Source: Chloroflexota bacterium (GTDB taxonomy: Bacteria; Chloroflexota; UBA6077; FW602-bin22; JAMCWG01). From it: a stretch of 47,669 nt of DNA. Numbering within the stretch: position 1 is the stretch's first letter; the number at the start of each line of letters is the position of its first letter. Positions 22,715-31,422 of the stretch are shown one piece after another. The DNA is taken from positions 1 through 47,669 of the forward strand of contig JAMCWG010000156.1 in assembly GCA_023475235.1 (NCBI GenBank), given 5' to 3'. The position numbers and the translations under genes were made by a program. The notes under the pieces were generated by a model. That model had not been told where the DNA came from and did not search any database. It saw only the letters and a program-made list of their open reading frames with translations.

Positions 22715-23698
22715 GTGCATATACCTGATGGTTACCTCAGTCCGGCGACCTGCGTAGCGTTTTACGCCGCCAGCGCGCCGTTTTGGTACGTGGCAGCGCA
22801 GCGGACCAAGCGTTTCCTGACCGGCCGTATGGTGCCGCTGCTCTCGCTGTTGTCGGCGTTCACCTTCGTCATAATGCTGTTCAACATTCCGCTGCCTGGC
22901 GGCACGACGGGCCACGCCGTGGGTGGTACTCTGCTGGCGGTGGTGCTTGGCCCCTGGCCAGCCCTGCTCGGCGTGACCGTCGCCCTGGTCATCCAGGCTC
23001 TCCTGTTCGGCGATGGGGGGATAACTGCCCTCGGCGCCAATTCGTTCAATATGGCGATCGTGCTTCCCATGGTCGGCTACTACACCTACCGCCTGATCAG
23101 CCGCAATGCCCCCGTGACGTCCAGTCGCCACGTGGTGGGAGCGGCCATCGGTGCCTATCTTGGGCTGAACGCCGCTGCTCTGCTGACCGCTCTGGAGTTG
23201 GGGATGCAGCCGCTGCTTTTCCACAGCGCCGATGGCACCCCCCTTTACGCGCCTTATGGGCTCGGGGTCGCGCTGCCGGTGATGATGGGAAGCCACCTGC
23301 TGGTGGCAGGAGTATTGGAGGCCCTGATCACCGGGCTGGTGATAGCCTACCTCCAGCGGGCTCACCAGCCGCTGTTGTCGCTGCGGGAAAAATGGGAAGG
23401 GACGCACAGCATCAGGGCGTTATGGATCGCGTTGGGCGCCCTGATCCTCATGGCGCCGCTGGGGCTGCTGGCCTCGGGCGTCGCCTGGGGCGAATGGAGC
23501 GCCGATGAGCTGGAGCAGCAACTGGGCTTTGTCCCGGCGGGACTCGCCGCGCTGAGCAACCTCTGGTCGGCGCCGTTGCCTGACTACAGCATTGCTGGGA
23601 TCGATGCCAGCCTGGGCTATGTGCTGTTGGCCGTCGTCGGCGTGGGATTCGCGGCCCTGATTACCTGGGGCCTGGGAAGGATGCTGGCCAGACCGTGA
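22715..23698 (+). CDS. cbiM: ECF-type cobalt/nickel transporter, CbiM with fused C-terminal CbiN-like part
   Basis: A 327-residue membrane protein. The N-terminal MHIPDGYLSP is the diagnostic CbiM/NikM start, in which the free N-terminus and His2 bind the metal ion. About seven spans follow, with the conserved GGTTGHAVGGTLLAVVLGPWPA and FGDGGITALGANSFNMA segments. Residues about 235-325 (WIALGALILMAPLGLLASGVAWGEW ... GYVLLAVVGVGFAALITWGLG) add two more spans around an extracytoplasmic loop and resemble the separate CbiN/NikN or PDGLE subunit. The start is GTG at 22715 with AAAGGAGG. The stop overlaps cbiQ by four bases (GTGA). It imports Co2+ or Ni2+. Confidence 0.93.
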   Translation: MHIPDGYLSPATCVAFYAASAPFWYVAAQRTKRFLTGRMVPLLSLLSAFTFVIMLFNIPLPGGTTGHAVGGTLLAVVLGPWPALLGVTVALVIQALLFGDGGITALGANSFNMAIVLPMVGYYTYRLISRNAPVTSSRHVVGAAIGAYLGLNAAALLTALELGMQPLLFHSADGTPLYAPYGLGVALPVMMGSHLLVAGVLEALITGLVIAYLQRAHQPLLSLREKWEGTHSIRALWIALGALILMAPLGLLASGVAWGEWSADELEQQLGFVPAGLAALSNLWSAPLPDYSIAGIDASLGYVLLAVVGVGFAALITWGLGRMLARP

Positions 23699-24630
23699 GC
23701 GCCCAGGGTATAGCACCATTGCCGCCCGTCTTCCTATCGCGGCTTGAAGCCAGGCCCGGCTCCCCCAGACGTCGAAGGGACTTCCTGGCTAAGACCATCG
23801 CCGGTTTCTCTCAGGCGATGGAGAACGCGCTCCTGGCCGAGGGCTTTAGCCGGAGAGGGGGGCTGCTGCAGGGACTGGACCCGCGCCTGAAAGTCGCGGC
23901 GGGGGCCGTGCTGCTTGTGTCAGCGGCGCTGGTCCGGCATCCGGCGACCCTTGCCGGCCTGTACGTGGTCGTCCTGCTCCTGGCCGCGGCCTCGCACCTG
24001 CCGCTCGGCTGGCTGCTGAAGCGGGTCGGCGTGGCCGTGCTGCTCTTCACCGGCGCACTTGCCCTCCCAGCGCTCTTTCTGACCCCCGGTCGGGATCTGC
24101 TATCTTTTGGCCCGGTGCAGCCTGCGGGCTTCGGCCCGCTGACGCTGGCCATCACCGAGCAGGGCCTGCGCACAGCCGCGCTGTTGATACTGCGGGCCAG
24201 CGTGTCGGTATTGCTAGTGACGCTGCTGGTATTCACCACACCGTGGGCCACGCTGCTGAAGTCGCTCCGTGTTCTTCGCGTGCCCCAGTTCTTCGTCCTC
24301 GTCCTGTCCACGACCCATCGCTACATCTTTCTGCTGCTGCGCACGGCTAACGATATGTTCCTGGCGCGAGAGAGCCGCCGGGTGGGGCGGCTGAGCGGCA
24401 CCGACAACCGGCGCTGGGCGGCGCGGGCAATGGGCCATCTACTGGTCCATTCCTACGGTCTGAGCGAAGAGGTGTACCTGGCGATGCTTTCCCGCGGCTT
24501 CCGCGGCGAAGTTACGGCGCAGGGGCGGGAGGCCTTTCAATGGCAGTCCAGGGATAGCTGGGCAGCCGTTGCCGCGTTGGCCTTCGCTGTCGCTGCCGTG
24601 TCGATAGATGCTATGCTGGGATGGCGATGA
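23695..24630 (+). CDS. cbiQ: ECF-type cobalt/nickel transporter, transmembrane subunit CbiQ
   Basis: A 311-residue T-component linking CbiM to the ATPase. It has several spans (VAAGAVLLVSAALV, LAGLYVVVLLLAAASHLPL, VAVLLFTGALALPALFL) and then the conserved coupling region FFVLVLSTTHRYIFLLLRTANDMFLARESRR and EEVYLAMLSRGFRGE (the R-G-F coupling-helix motif). The N-terminal 45 residues are longer and more polar than usual. The start is GTG at 23695, overlapping the cbiM stop; its own stop overlaps the cbiO start by four bases. Confidence 0.93.
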   Translation: MSAQGIAPLPPVFLSRLEARPGSPRRRRDFLAKTIAGFSQAMENALLAEGFSRRGGLLQGLDPRLKVAAGAVLLVSAALVRHPATLAGLYVVVLLLAAASHLPLGWLLKRVGVAVLLFTGALALPALFLTPGRDLLSFGPVQPAGFGPLTLAITEQGLRTAALLILRASVSVLLVTLLVFTTPWATLLKSLRVLRVPQFFVLVLSTTHRYIFLLLRTANDMFLARESRRVGRLSGTDNRRWAARAMGHLLVHSYGLSEEVYLAMLSRGFRGEVTAQGREAFQWQSRDSWAAVAALAFAVAAVSIDAMLGWR

Positions 24631-25391
24631 GCCACTGGGCGTTTCAGGGACGCGGGCTCGCCTTTTCCTACCCCGGCGGGACCCCTGCGCTGGAGGAGGT
24701 CGACCTGGATATCGCCGTGGGGGAGCGCGTGGCGCTGTTGGGAGCCAACGGCTCCGGCAAGTCCACGCTCCTCAAGATGCTGGATGCTCTCTATTTTGCG
24801 ACGGGCGGCGAGCTGCTGGCGTTCGGCCATCCGCTCACCGAAGAAGCGATGGCCGACGATGCCTGGGCATTCTCGTTTCGCCGGCGGGTAGGGCTGGTTT
24901 TCCAGAACTCGGATGTACAATTGTTTTCGCCCACCGTATGGGATGAGATAGCTTTCGGCCCGCTGCAACTGGGTCTGTCTCACGAGGTCATCGCCGAGCG
25001 GGTGCAGGCGATGCTCGCTCGGCTCGGCATCGAGAAGCTGGCCGACCGACCTCCCCACCGGTTGAGCGGCGGGGAGCAGAAGAAGGTCGCTCTCGCCTCG
25101 GTCCTGGTGCTCGAGCCGGGGGTGTTGCTGCTTGACGAGCCCACCGCAAGTCTTGACCCGCGTACCCAGGACGCTTTGCTGGATATCCTGCGAGAGATGC
25201 ACGGCGCCGGCGGCACGATAATCACGGCTACCCATGATCTGGATGTCGTGTCGGAGCTGGCGGACCGGGCGTACTTCCTGGACGAGACGCATCGGATAGT
25301 GCACGAAGGGCCCATCGATGACACGCTCGCCGACGATGGCCTTCTTCTGCGGTGTAACCTGGCGCGGGCGAGGGCCGTGGGCGTCCGCTGA
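24627..25391 (+). CDS. cbiO: ECF-type cobalt/nickel transporter, ATP-binding subunit CbiO
   Basis: An ABC ATPase of 254 residues energising CbiMQ. Walker A GANGSGKST (about 39-47), Q-loop LVFQNSDVQLFSPTVWDEIAFGP (the SPTV-DE pattern typical of ECF ATPases), signature LSGGEQKKVALAS, Walker B LLLDEPTASLDP and switch ATHDLD are all intact. The ATG at 24627 overlaps the cbiQ stop as ATGA and was preferred over an ATG six bases upstream. It is the last gene of the cbiMQO operon. Confidence 0.95.
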   Translation: MSHWAFQGRGLAFSYPGGTPALEEVDLDIAVGERVALLGANGSGKSTLLKMLDALYFATGGELLAFGHPLTEEAMADDAWAFSFRRRVGLVFQNSDVQLFSPTVWDEIAFGPLQLGLSHEVIAERVQAMLARLGIEKLADRPPHRLSGGEQKKVALASVLVLEPGVLLLDEPTASLDPRTQDALLDILREMHGAGGTIITATHDLDVVSELADRAYFLDETHRIVHEGPIDDTLADDGLLLRCNLARARAVGVR

Positions 25392-25445
25392 CCGAGGTCT
25401 TTTTCAAAGTGCGCTCGCACAGTATCCCTTGGAGGCGAGGCGTCG

Positions 25446-25544
25446 GCACCACCGAGGCACAGAGGCACAGAGGAAATTATGATGTGCCCAGGCCGAGTCT
25501 GACATGAAGCCTCTCGTCTCTGCGTCTCGGTGCCTCTGCGGTGC
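25446..25544. repeat. Interspersed repeat, family C (inverted pair)
   Basis: GCACCACCGAGGCACAGAGG (25446-25465, extending to 25473) is the imperfect inverse of the CTCTGCGTCTCGGTGCCTC stretch at 25518-25544. A third copy lies at 26305-26333. The two loci flank a single methyltransferase gene. Confidence 0.7.
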
Positions 25545-25624
25545 GTTGTGCTCTAAAACATTGTTCGCGGACGGAGCGACAATCTAAATGTCCTGCCTAT
25601 GACCATAGGAGAGGGGAGGTGAGC

Positions 25625-26227
25625 GTGCCTACTACGCATCGGGAATTCTTCGACGAGCTGGCGCCGTCCTGGGAGGACTATATCTCGCCTCTGGACAGGG
25701 CGGCAGTCGGCACGATCGTCGCGTCTATGGGGATACTGCCGGGAGACCGCGTCCTCGACCTGGGCTCCGGCACCGGCGTCGCCATCCCTGCTTTGCAGCA
25801 ATGGGTGAAACACGATGGTCGTGTCGTGGCCCTGGATATATCCGGACAGATGCTGGAGGAAGCTCGCGTCCTCCACGGGCAGGTCGGGACGTCGTACGTG
25901 CAAGCCGATGGGAGTGCGTTGCCCTTCAGGGACGAGACGTTCGATGCCCTCCTCTGCAATGCCACCTTCCCTCATCTTCGTGACAAAGACGCGGCCCTGC
26001 GGGAGATAGGCCGGGTCCTGCGGCCCGGCGGGCGAGTGTACATAGCACATCTGGTGGGGCGCGAAAGGACCAACGCCATTCATCGGAATGCAGGAGGGGT
26101 CATTGGGCAGGACCTGGTGCCCGATGCAGATGAGATGAAGCTGATGCTTGAAGCGGCAGGCTTCTCAGACGTAACGGTGGCAGACGAGCCGGCGCGCTAC
26201 GTCGCCGTCGGCCGGCGCCCCGTCTGA
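25625..26227 (+). CDS. Class I SAM-dependent methyltransferase
   Basis: A 200-residue Methyltransf_11-type protein. Motif I VLDLGSGTGVAIPAL, motif II GRVVALDISGQMLEEAR, the SAM-adenine Asp in YVQADGSALPF, motif IV FDALLCNATFPHL and motif VI RVLRPGGRVYIAHL are all present. The acceptor is unknown. The start is GTG at 25625 with GAGGGGAGGTGAGC; an ATG at 25541 in frame would read through the repeat and has no ribosome-binding site. It lies between two copies of repeat family C, suggesting it came in or is maintained as a cassette. Confidence 0.88.
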   Translation: MPTTHREFFDELAPSWEDYISPLDRAAVGTIVASMGILPGDRVLDLGSGTGVAIPALQQWVKHDGRVVALDISGQMLEEARVLHGQVGTSYVQADGSALPFRDETFDALLCNATFPHLRDKDAALREIGRVLRPGGRVYIAHLVGRERTNAIHRNAGGVIGQDLVPDADEMKLMLEAAGFSDVTVADEPARYVAVGRRPV

Positions 26228-26527
26228 ACTCGTGCTGGCCGGCGGCCCTAGGGCCTACGGGGCCCTGAGGAAGGTAGACCAGCCCGAGTGTTATCTCGTT
26301 TGATTCCTCGGTGCCTCTGTGTCTCGGTGGTGTCGGCCCCTGCAAACCATGGTACGCAAACGGACTTTGAAAAGGCGTTGGCGCGGCGGCGCTGCCCATC
26401 TCACATTGCACCTTGCCGGAATGGAGAGGAGCCGGGCAGGCACAAGGTGCCTCTCCTCAAGTGCGAGCGGGGACGGCCTGGCACTTCGGGTTACAGTGGC
26501 AGGAGTATACGCTTCAGCGGCAGACCG
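26228..26527. other. Intergenic region with repeats
   Basis: 300 bases between convergent genes. It contains the third family-C repeat (26305-26333), the ACTTTGAAAAGG motif (26362-26373) and a GCACCTTG / CAAGGTGC inverted pair near 26406-26453. No gene was recognised. Confidence 0.55.
26305..26333. repeat. Interspersed repeat, family C, third copy
   Basis: TTCCTCGGTGCCTCTGTG then TCTCGGTGGTG, matching the right arm at 25511-25544. Confidence 0.65.
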
Positions 26528-27382
26528 CTACTGGCTGCCGGCCGCCAGGGTCCCGGACGTGCCGTCGAGGGCCAGCATCAGGCGGTCGCGGATGCTACGC
26601 GCCTCGGCCACCGATCGCGGCGCGAGGTCGAAGGGCGAGACGCCGCGACGGTCGGCCTCGGCAATCTCGGGGTTGAGCGACACGAAGCCCAGCACCTCCG
26701 TGTCGGGAAGGCCCTCCCGCACAAAGGCCTCGTCCTCCGCTCCCTGTACCTTGCTTCCCACCACGAAGACGCGAGGGATGTGGATGTCGGCCGCCAGCGT
26801 GCGGATCTGCTCCGCCGTCTGAAGGCTGCGGCGGCCCGGCTCGACCACGACGATCAGCGCGTCCACCGCCTGGGCCGTCGCTCGCCCCAGGTGCTCGATG
26901 CCCGCCTCCATGTCGAGGATTACCACCTCCTGGCGACCAAGCAGGAGGTGGCTCACCAGTTGGCGTAGCAGCACGTTTTCCGGGCAGACGCAGCCGGAGC
27001 CGCCCTTCTTCACCGTGCCCATCACCAGCAGTTTCACCCCTTCGTGGACGGCCGAGAAGCGGTCGGGGATATCGTCTACCCGGGGGTTGAGGCGAAATAT
27101 CGGGGCCTGGCTGCCCGGCCGGGCCCCCGTCCGCTCCTCGATGAGGTCGGCCATGCCGGAGATGGGCGCAATGCGGGCGGCCTCGGCCGGCGCGAAGCCC
27201 ACAGCCGAGGCCAGATTGGCGTCGGGATCGGCGTCGATGGCCAGCACCCGGTAGCCCTCCTGGGCATAGAGCCGGGCCAGGAGGCCGGCCAGGGTGGTCT
27301 TGCCCACTCCGCCCTTGCCGGTGATGGCCAGCTTCAGGCCGCTGGCGCGCTTGTCTGCGTGCTCAGACGATGATTCGGTCAT
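26528..27382 (-). CDS. cooC: CooC-type nickel-insertion ATPase
   Basis: A 284-residue MinD/ParA-class P-loop ATPase. The deviant Walker A GKGGVGKTT lies at 22-30, followed by LAIDADPDANLASAVG and VVILDMEAGIEHLGRATAQAVD. GSGCVCPENVLLR contains Cys131 and Cys133, the CxC pair that binds nickel or zinc at the dimer interface of CooC proteins. CooC helps load nickel into the C-cluster of CO dehydrogenase. No CO dehydrogenase gene lies in the window. Its neighbour is a Ni/Co importer, so a shared nickel supply role is likely. The start ATG at 27380-27382 follows GGAAAG. Confidence 0.88.
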   Translation of the reverse strand: MTESSSEHADKRASGLKLAITGKGGVGKTTLAGLLARLYAQEGYRVLAIDADPDANLASAVGFAPAEAARIAPISGMADLIEERTGARPGSQAPIFRLNPRVDDIPDRFSAVHEGVKLLVMGTVKKGGSGCVCPENVLLRQLVSHLLLGRQEVVILDMEAGIEHLGRATAQAVDALIVVVEPGRRSLQTAEQIRTLAADIHIPRVFVVGSKVQGAEDEAFVREGLPDTEVLGFVSLNPEIAEADRRGVSPFDLAPRSVAEARSIRDRLMLALDGTSGTLAAGSQ

Positions 27383-27416
27383 AGTCTCGCTTTCCAGAAT
27401 CCGGGCGCGGCCTGCC

Positions 27417-28217
27417 TCAGCCCTTGTCCTGGGTCACGACCTGCTCTTTCTCCCTGCCATTCGCGCCAATCAGGCCCTTCAGTATGTCCACGGGGACGGG
27501 GAAGACGATGGTCGTATTCTTCTCCACGCCCAGCTCGGTGAGGGTCTGAAGGTACCGCAACTGAATGGTGACCGGCTCGGAGGCGATGATTTTGGCGGCC
27601 TCGGCCAGCGTCTGAGACGCCTGGAACTCACCCTCTGCATGAATGATCTTGGCCCGCTTCTCTCGCTCAGCCTCGGCCTGGCGGGCGATGGCCCGCTGCA
27701 TGGTCTGCGGCAGCTCCACGTCCTTCACCTCCACGGTGGTTACCTTCACGCCCCAGGGCTCGGTCTGCTCGTCGATGATCTGCTGCAGTCGCTGGTTGAT
27801 CTGCTCGCGCTCGGCGAGTAACTCGTCGAGCTCCGATTGGCCGAGGACGCTCCGCAGCGTGGTCTGGGCGATCTGGAGGGTGGCCCGCATGAAGTCGAAC
27901 ACCTTGACCACCGAGTCTGATGGGTTCACCACGCGGAAATAGAGGACGGCGTTCACTTTCAGGGTGACGTTGTCGCGGGTAATCACCTCCTGCGCCGGGA
28001 CCTCCAGGGTCACCACGCGCAGGTCCACTTTCACCATCCGGTCGATGATCGGGATGATGAGGAAGATGCCGGGACCGCGGGGCCCGACCAGCCGGCCCAA
28101 CCGAAAGATGACACCGCGCTCGTACTCCTGCACCACCTTGACGGCCGCGCTGAACAGGGGAATGAGTACCACTACCACTACGACGACGATGATCCCTAGT
28201 GACGTTAGGATTTCCAC
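27417..28217 (-). CDS. SPFH/band-7 protein (stomatin-like)
   Basis: A 266-residue protein with one N-terminal membrane anchor ([21 protein letters not shown]). The SPFH domain begins [29 protein letters not shown] and continues [33 protein letters not shown]. The C-terminal helix [27 protein letters not shown] forms the oligomerisation coiled coil of the slipin type. It works with the NfeD-family protein encoded 12 bases upstream; such pairs are conserved in bacteria and archaea and shape membrane microdomains. It belongs to the same operon as that gene. Confidence 0.94.
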   Translation of the reverse strand: MEILTSLGIIVVVVVVVLIPLFSAAVKVVQEYERGVIFRLGRLVGPRGPGIFLIIPIIDRMVKVDLRVVTLEVPAQEVITRDNVTLKVNAVLYFRVVNPSDSVVKVFDFMRATLQIAQTTLRSVLGQSELDELLAEREQINQRLQQIIDEQTEPWGVKVTTVEVKDVELPQTMQRAIARQAEAEREKRAKIIHAEGEFQASQTLAEAAKIIASEPVTIQLRYLQTLTELGVEKNTTIVFPVPVDILKGLIGANGREKEQVVTQDKG

Positions 28218-28229
28218 ATCTACCTCCTG

Positions 28230-29588
28230 CTATCCATTCTCTTTATTCTGCCGCACATACAATGTCAATCCCTTCTCGCTCAAAACTTTCACCGAAGTGC
28301 CCTTGGGGATATTACCATCTTCCGAGACTGCTTTCCATAGCTCGCCCTGCAAGAATACGTATCCCTGTGGACTCAGGTCGGTGCGGGCCACTCCGGTGGC
28401 CTGGAGCAGCTCTTCGCGGCCCGTCATCGCCGGCTGGAGGCGGGCTCGGATGACCTTGGCTATCACGAAGAAGAAGAAGCCGCCGGTGGCCAGGACCACC
28501 CCGGCGATCACCGGCCAGGCGACCGACACGCCGGAGGACGGGCTGTTGAACAGCATCAGCGAGCCGAGCGTGAGTGCGATCAGCCCGCCTCCGGTGAGCA
28601 CGCCGTGGCTCGTCACCAGCACGTCGGCGATGAACATCACGATGGCGAAGAAGATCAGGCCGAGCCCCACATAGTTGACGGGCAGCGTCCCCAGAGCGTA
28701 GAAGGCCAGCAACAGCGATATCACGCCGATCACGCCCGGCAGGATGGCGCCAGGGCTGGCCAGCTCGTAGATGAGCCCGTAGATGCCCAGGATCAACAGG
28801 ATGTAGGCGATATTGGGATTGCTGATGGTATGGAGAAAGTCCTCCAGAAGGCTCATATCCACCCTGCGCACAGTAGCATCCGCTGTCCGCAGCGTCGTCT
28901 TCCCGCCGGCCAGCGTCACCTCCCGGCCGTCGAGCTGCCGGAGCAGGCCCGGCATGTCGTCGGCCAGAAGGTCCACCACGTGGTCGTTCAGGGCTTGCTG
29001 CTCGGTGTGCGAGATGCTCTCCCGGACGGACCGCTCCGCCCAGTCGGCGTTGCGGCCCCGTCGCTGGGCCATGCTCCGGATGCTGGCCACGGCGTCGTTG
29101 GTGATCTTTTCCAGCAAGGTATTGTCCGGCGACTGCCCGCCGGGCACGCCCGGACCGCCCAGTTCCACTGGATGGGCCGCGCCGATGTTGGTATTCGGGG
29201 CCATCGCCGCCACGTGGGCAGCCATCGTGATGAAGACGCCGGCCGACGCGGCCCGCGCTCCCTGGGGGGACACGTACACCACCACCGGCACCCGGGCGCT
29301 GATGATGCGCTGGGTGATCTCTCGCATCGAGTCCATCAGACCGCCGGGGGTGTCCATTTCGATGATGACGGCTTGTGCGCCGTCCCCTTCGGCCTGAGCT
29401 ATGCCCCGGTCGATATAGTCGGCCATCGCCGGATCGATGGTGCCGCGTATCTGCAGCAGGTCGACGTGATTATCCTGGGCCTGGACGGTGGCAGCCAGCA
29501 GGCCCAGGAGTACTAACAACCCGAGGAGCAACGGCAGCCGCGCCATCCAGGCGAGCCTCGATCGAAGGCCAGCCAATTCTCTCCCCAC
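28230..29588 (-). CDS. NfeD-family membrane serine protease (ClpP-class)
   Basis: A 452-residue protein. A signal peptide (LPLLLGLLVLLGLLAATVQAQ) precedes a ClpP/SDH-like protease domain (about 40-235): VIIEMDTPGGLMDSMREI, VVVYVSPQGARAASAGVFITMAAHVAAMAPNTNIGAAHPV (Ser in the AASAG motif as nucleophile) and KITNDAVASIRSMA with the candidate catalytic Lys. Four to five membrane spans follow (about 240-370), and the C-terminal OB-fold NfeD domain is LLQATGVARTDLSPQGYVFLQGELWKAVSE. Long-form NfeD proteases cleave stomatin partners. The start is GTG at 29586-29588 or TTG at 29576, which is better spaced from GGGGAG. Confidence 0.93.
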   Translation of the reverse strand: MGRELAGLRSRLAWMARLPLLLGLLVLLGLLAATVQAQDNHVDLLQIRGTIDPAMADYIDRGIAQAEGDGAQAVIIEMDTPGGLMDSMREITQRIISARVPVVVYVSPQGARAASAGVFITMAAHVAAMAPNTNIGAAHPVELGGPGVPGGQSPDNTLLEKITNDAVASIRSMAQRRGRNADWAERSVRESISHTEQQALNDHVVDLLADDMPGLLRQLDGREVTLAGGKTTLRTADATVRRVDMSLLEDFLHTISNPNIAYILLILGIYGLIYELASPGAILPGVIGVISLLLAFYALGTLPVNYVGLGLIFFAIVMFIADVLVTSHGVLTGGGLIALTLGSLMLFNSPSSGVSVAWPVIAGVVLATGGFFFFVIAKVIRARLQPAMTGREELLQATGVARTDLSPQGYVFLQGELWKAVSEDGNIPKGTSVKVLSEKGLTLYVRQNKENG

Positions 29589-29625
29589 TTTCTAGGACTA
29601 ATGAGATGGAATATGCTTACGGTGA

Positions 29626-29633
29626 ATTATACC
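29626..29633 (-). promoter_or_regulatory. Extended -10 promoter of the nfeD-SPFH pair
   Basis: TGG-TATAAT on the minus strand (TATAAT at 29626-29631), about 38 bases upstream of the start. There is no clear -35, but the extended -10 is a good match. Confidence 0.5.
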
Positions 29634-29767
29634 ACGGAAGCTGACATAACACCGAAAACAGCCCCCAATGCTGCCTTAAGAAGGGTGGAACGTACGTGTC
29701 GCGTTAACTTGCTTACTCCGATTCGGGGCAGAAACAGGCGGGTTCGGCTGTTCCGCCCTCACCCTGG

Positions 29768-29788
29768 CCCTCTCCCATAGGGAGAGGG
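29768..29788. repeat. CCCTCTCCC-ATA-GGGAGAGGG hairpin
   Basis: A perfect 9-bp stem with a 3-base loop, sharing the core of the hairpin at 20417-20452. It lies just downstream of the MFS exporter stop. Confidence 0.7.
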
Positions 29789-29843
29789 AGAAGGGGCCGG
29801 AAAGCTAGCTCATCCGCTCCAAAAACTCTCTCTGAATGGGTCC

Positions 29844-31208
29844 TCATTCCTCCGATTCCGGATCGGACGACCCATGACTGGGGCCATGCTCTCTTTCGAT
29901 GCGGTGCAGGTATCTGATGGTGAAGGCCGCCGCCGCCAGGACCATTGCAGCCACGATAGCCATGACCACCTCCACGGTCACCAGGTCGGCCAGCTCTCCC
30001 AGGAACACCAGGGGAAGGATGGCGGCGAGATTGCCGAGCAGCAACTGCACGGAGAATATGCGGCCCCGGTTCTCCGGCAAGGTGCGTTCCATAATCACGG
30101 TCTGGGCAGGGATCATCACCATAGCCACCGAAAGCCCCAGCACCGCCGTGAGCGCCATTACGGTTGGCACAAGCCCCACGGCCCGGGGCAGCATCATTAT
30201 GCCCAGGGCAGTGGGCACTGAGGCAGGGATGACCTGACCAAGCCAGTGCAGGAGGCTCAGCAGCAGCAGGCCGGCGCCCAGAACCACCAGCCCGATGCTG
30301 ATTACGGTCTCCTTGCCCAGCCGGTTGACCAGCCTGGACATCGTGAGGGTCCCGACGAGGATGCCGATGACGGCCGGCGCCAGCACGTAGACTGCGTCGT
30401 CGGCTCGGATGCCCAGGACTGCCACCGTGAAGCGCGGCCCCAGCATAGCCACCAGCAGGACCAGGGTGGCCACCAGGGTCAGATGCACCATGGCGAGGCT
30501 GATGTAAGGGTCGCCCCGTGTGTAGCTCCAGCCTTCCTGGATCTCCTGCCAGACCTGCCGGGCCACGCGCCCGCCCTTGAGGGACGAGAGGGGCTTGCGG
30601 GGCGCTTCCCCTGCCGGCAGCAGTGCCACCAGTATGCCGGCTATGACGTAGATGACGGCCTCGCCGATGAACAGCGAGGGCGCCCCGAAAAGCTTGAGGA
30701 ACACCGGAGCGACGACTACGATCCCCAATAGCTGGGAGCCGTTGAAAGTGAAATTGTACAGCGCGTTGGCGGCCACCAACTGTTTCTTCGGCACGACTGC
30801 GGGGATAGTGGCGTATTCGGCCGGCCCGAAGAACTGTCCGATGCTCACGAACAGAACGTTGACCAGGTAAATGAACCCCAGCGCCTGGCCGTACAGCAGG
30901 TACCCCAGCACCACGATCGCCCGCAGGAGATTGGTGGCCACCAGAACGTTCCGCTTGTTCATGCGGTCCACCAGGGCACCCGCCACCAGGCTCAGCAAGA
31001 CCGATGGCGTTATCGAGGTAAGGATGACGAAGCTGAGCTGGACGCTGGAATGGGTGGCCTCCTCCACGATGATGGCCAGGGCAAACCAAGTCGCATTCTG
31101 CGCGGTCATGGAGATTGCCTGTGCCATCCACAGCAGCAGGAAATTGCGATTATGTAGAACGTGATAGACCGAGGAGGCTTCGTCAATGCGTGGCTTCGGA
31201 TTGATCAC
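29844..31208 (-). CDS. MFS transporter (exporter type)
   Basis: A 454-residue protein with about 12 membrane spans. FLLLWMAQAISMTAQNATWFALAIIV is span 1. SITPSVLLSLVAGALVDRMNKRNVLVATNLLRA holds the MFS loop-2 signature (GALVDRMNKR). IGQFFGPAEYATIPAVVPKKQLVAANALYNFT is the MFS_3/EntS-like signature. The family exports siderophores, drugs or macrolides; the substrate is unknown. The start is GTG at 31206-31208 and overlaps the DUF951 gene stop by 26 bases, so pyrF, DUF951 and this gene form one overlapping unit. Confidence 0.92.
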   Translation of the reverse strand: MINPKPRIDEASSVYHVLHNRNFLLLWMAQAISMTAQNATWFALAIIVEEATHSSVQLSFVILTSITPSVLLSLVAGALVDRMNKRNVLVATNLLRAIVVLGYLLYGQALGFIYLVNVLFVSIGQFFGPAEYATIPAVVPKKQLVAANALYNFTFNGSQLLGIVVVAPVFLKLFGAPSLFIGEAVIYVIAGILVALLPAGEAPRKPLSSLKGGRVARQVWQEIQEGWSYTRGDPYISLAMVHLTLVATLVLLVAMLGPRFTVAVLGIRADDAVYVLAPAVIGILVGTLTMSRLVNRLGKETVISIGLVVLGAGLLLLSLLHWLGQVIPASVPTALGIMMLPRAVGLVPTVMALTAVLGLSVAMVMIPAQTVIMERTLPENRGRIFSVQLLLGNLAAILPLVFLGELADLVTVEVVMAIVAAMVLAAAAFTIRYLHRIEREHGPSHGSSDPESEE

Positions 31209-31422
31209 TCGGTGTCCCTTCTCTCCCTTGAGTATTGCTTGCCCGTCCGATAATGGCCTTCAACCGGCGCTCGAAGACGCTGCGAGCCAACAACACGCGG
31301 CGGTTGCACTTCTGGCAGCGGAGCCCTATGTCTGCCCCCAGTCGCACCACGCGCCAGTCGTAGCTGCCGCACGGGTGCGGCTTCCGCATACGCACCAGGT
31401 CGTCCAGCTCGATCTCTACCAC
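31183..31422 (-). CDS. DUF951 protein
   Basis: A 79-residue protein. IELDDLVRMRKPHPCGSYDWRVVRLGADIGLRCQKCNRRVLLARSVFERRLK matches DUF951 from start to residue 57. Cys18 and the CxxC pair (36 and 39) suggest zinc or nucleic-acid binding. The C-terminal 20 residues are polar. The start GTG (31420-31422) shares a base with the pyrF stop (TAGTG), and the end overlaps the MFS gene. Its function is not established. Confidence 0.9.
   Translation of the reverse strand: MVEIELDDLVRMRKPHPCGSYDWRVVRLGADIGLRCQKCNRRVLLARSVFERRLKAIIGRASNTQGREGTPSDQSEATH

Noticed and set aside
22553-23407. Antisense frame of 284 residues opposite cbiM
   Set aside because: His/Gln/Arg-rich composition typical of a complementary-strand shadow of a GC-rich membrane-protein gene.
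29713-31131. Antisense-like 472-residue frame over the MFS gene
   Set aside because: Same strand but shifted frame; low-complexity Gly/Arg/Ala composition and no motif. The MFS frame is clearly the coding one.
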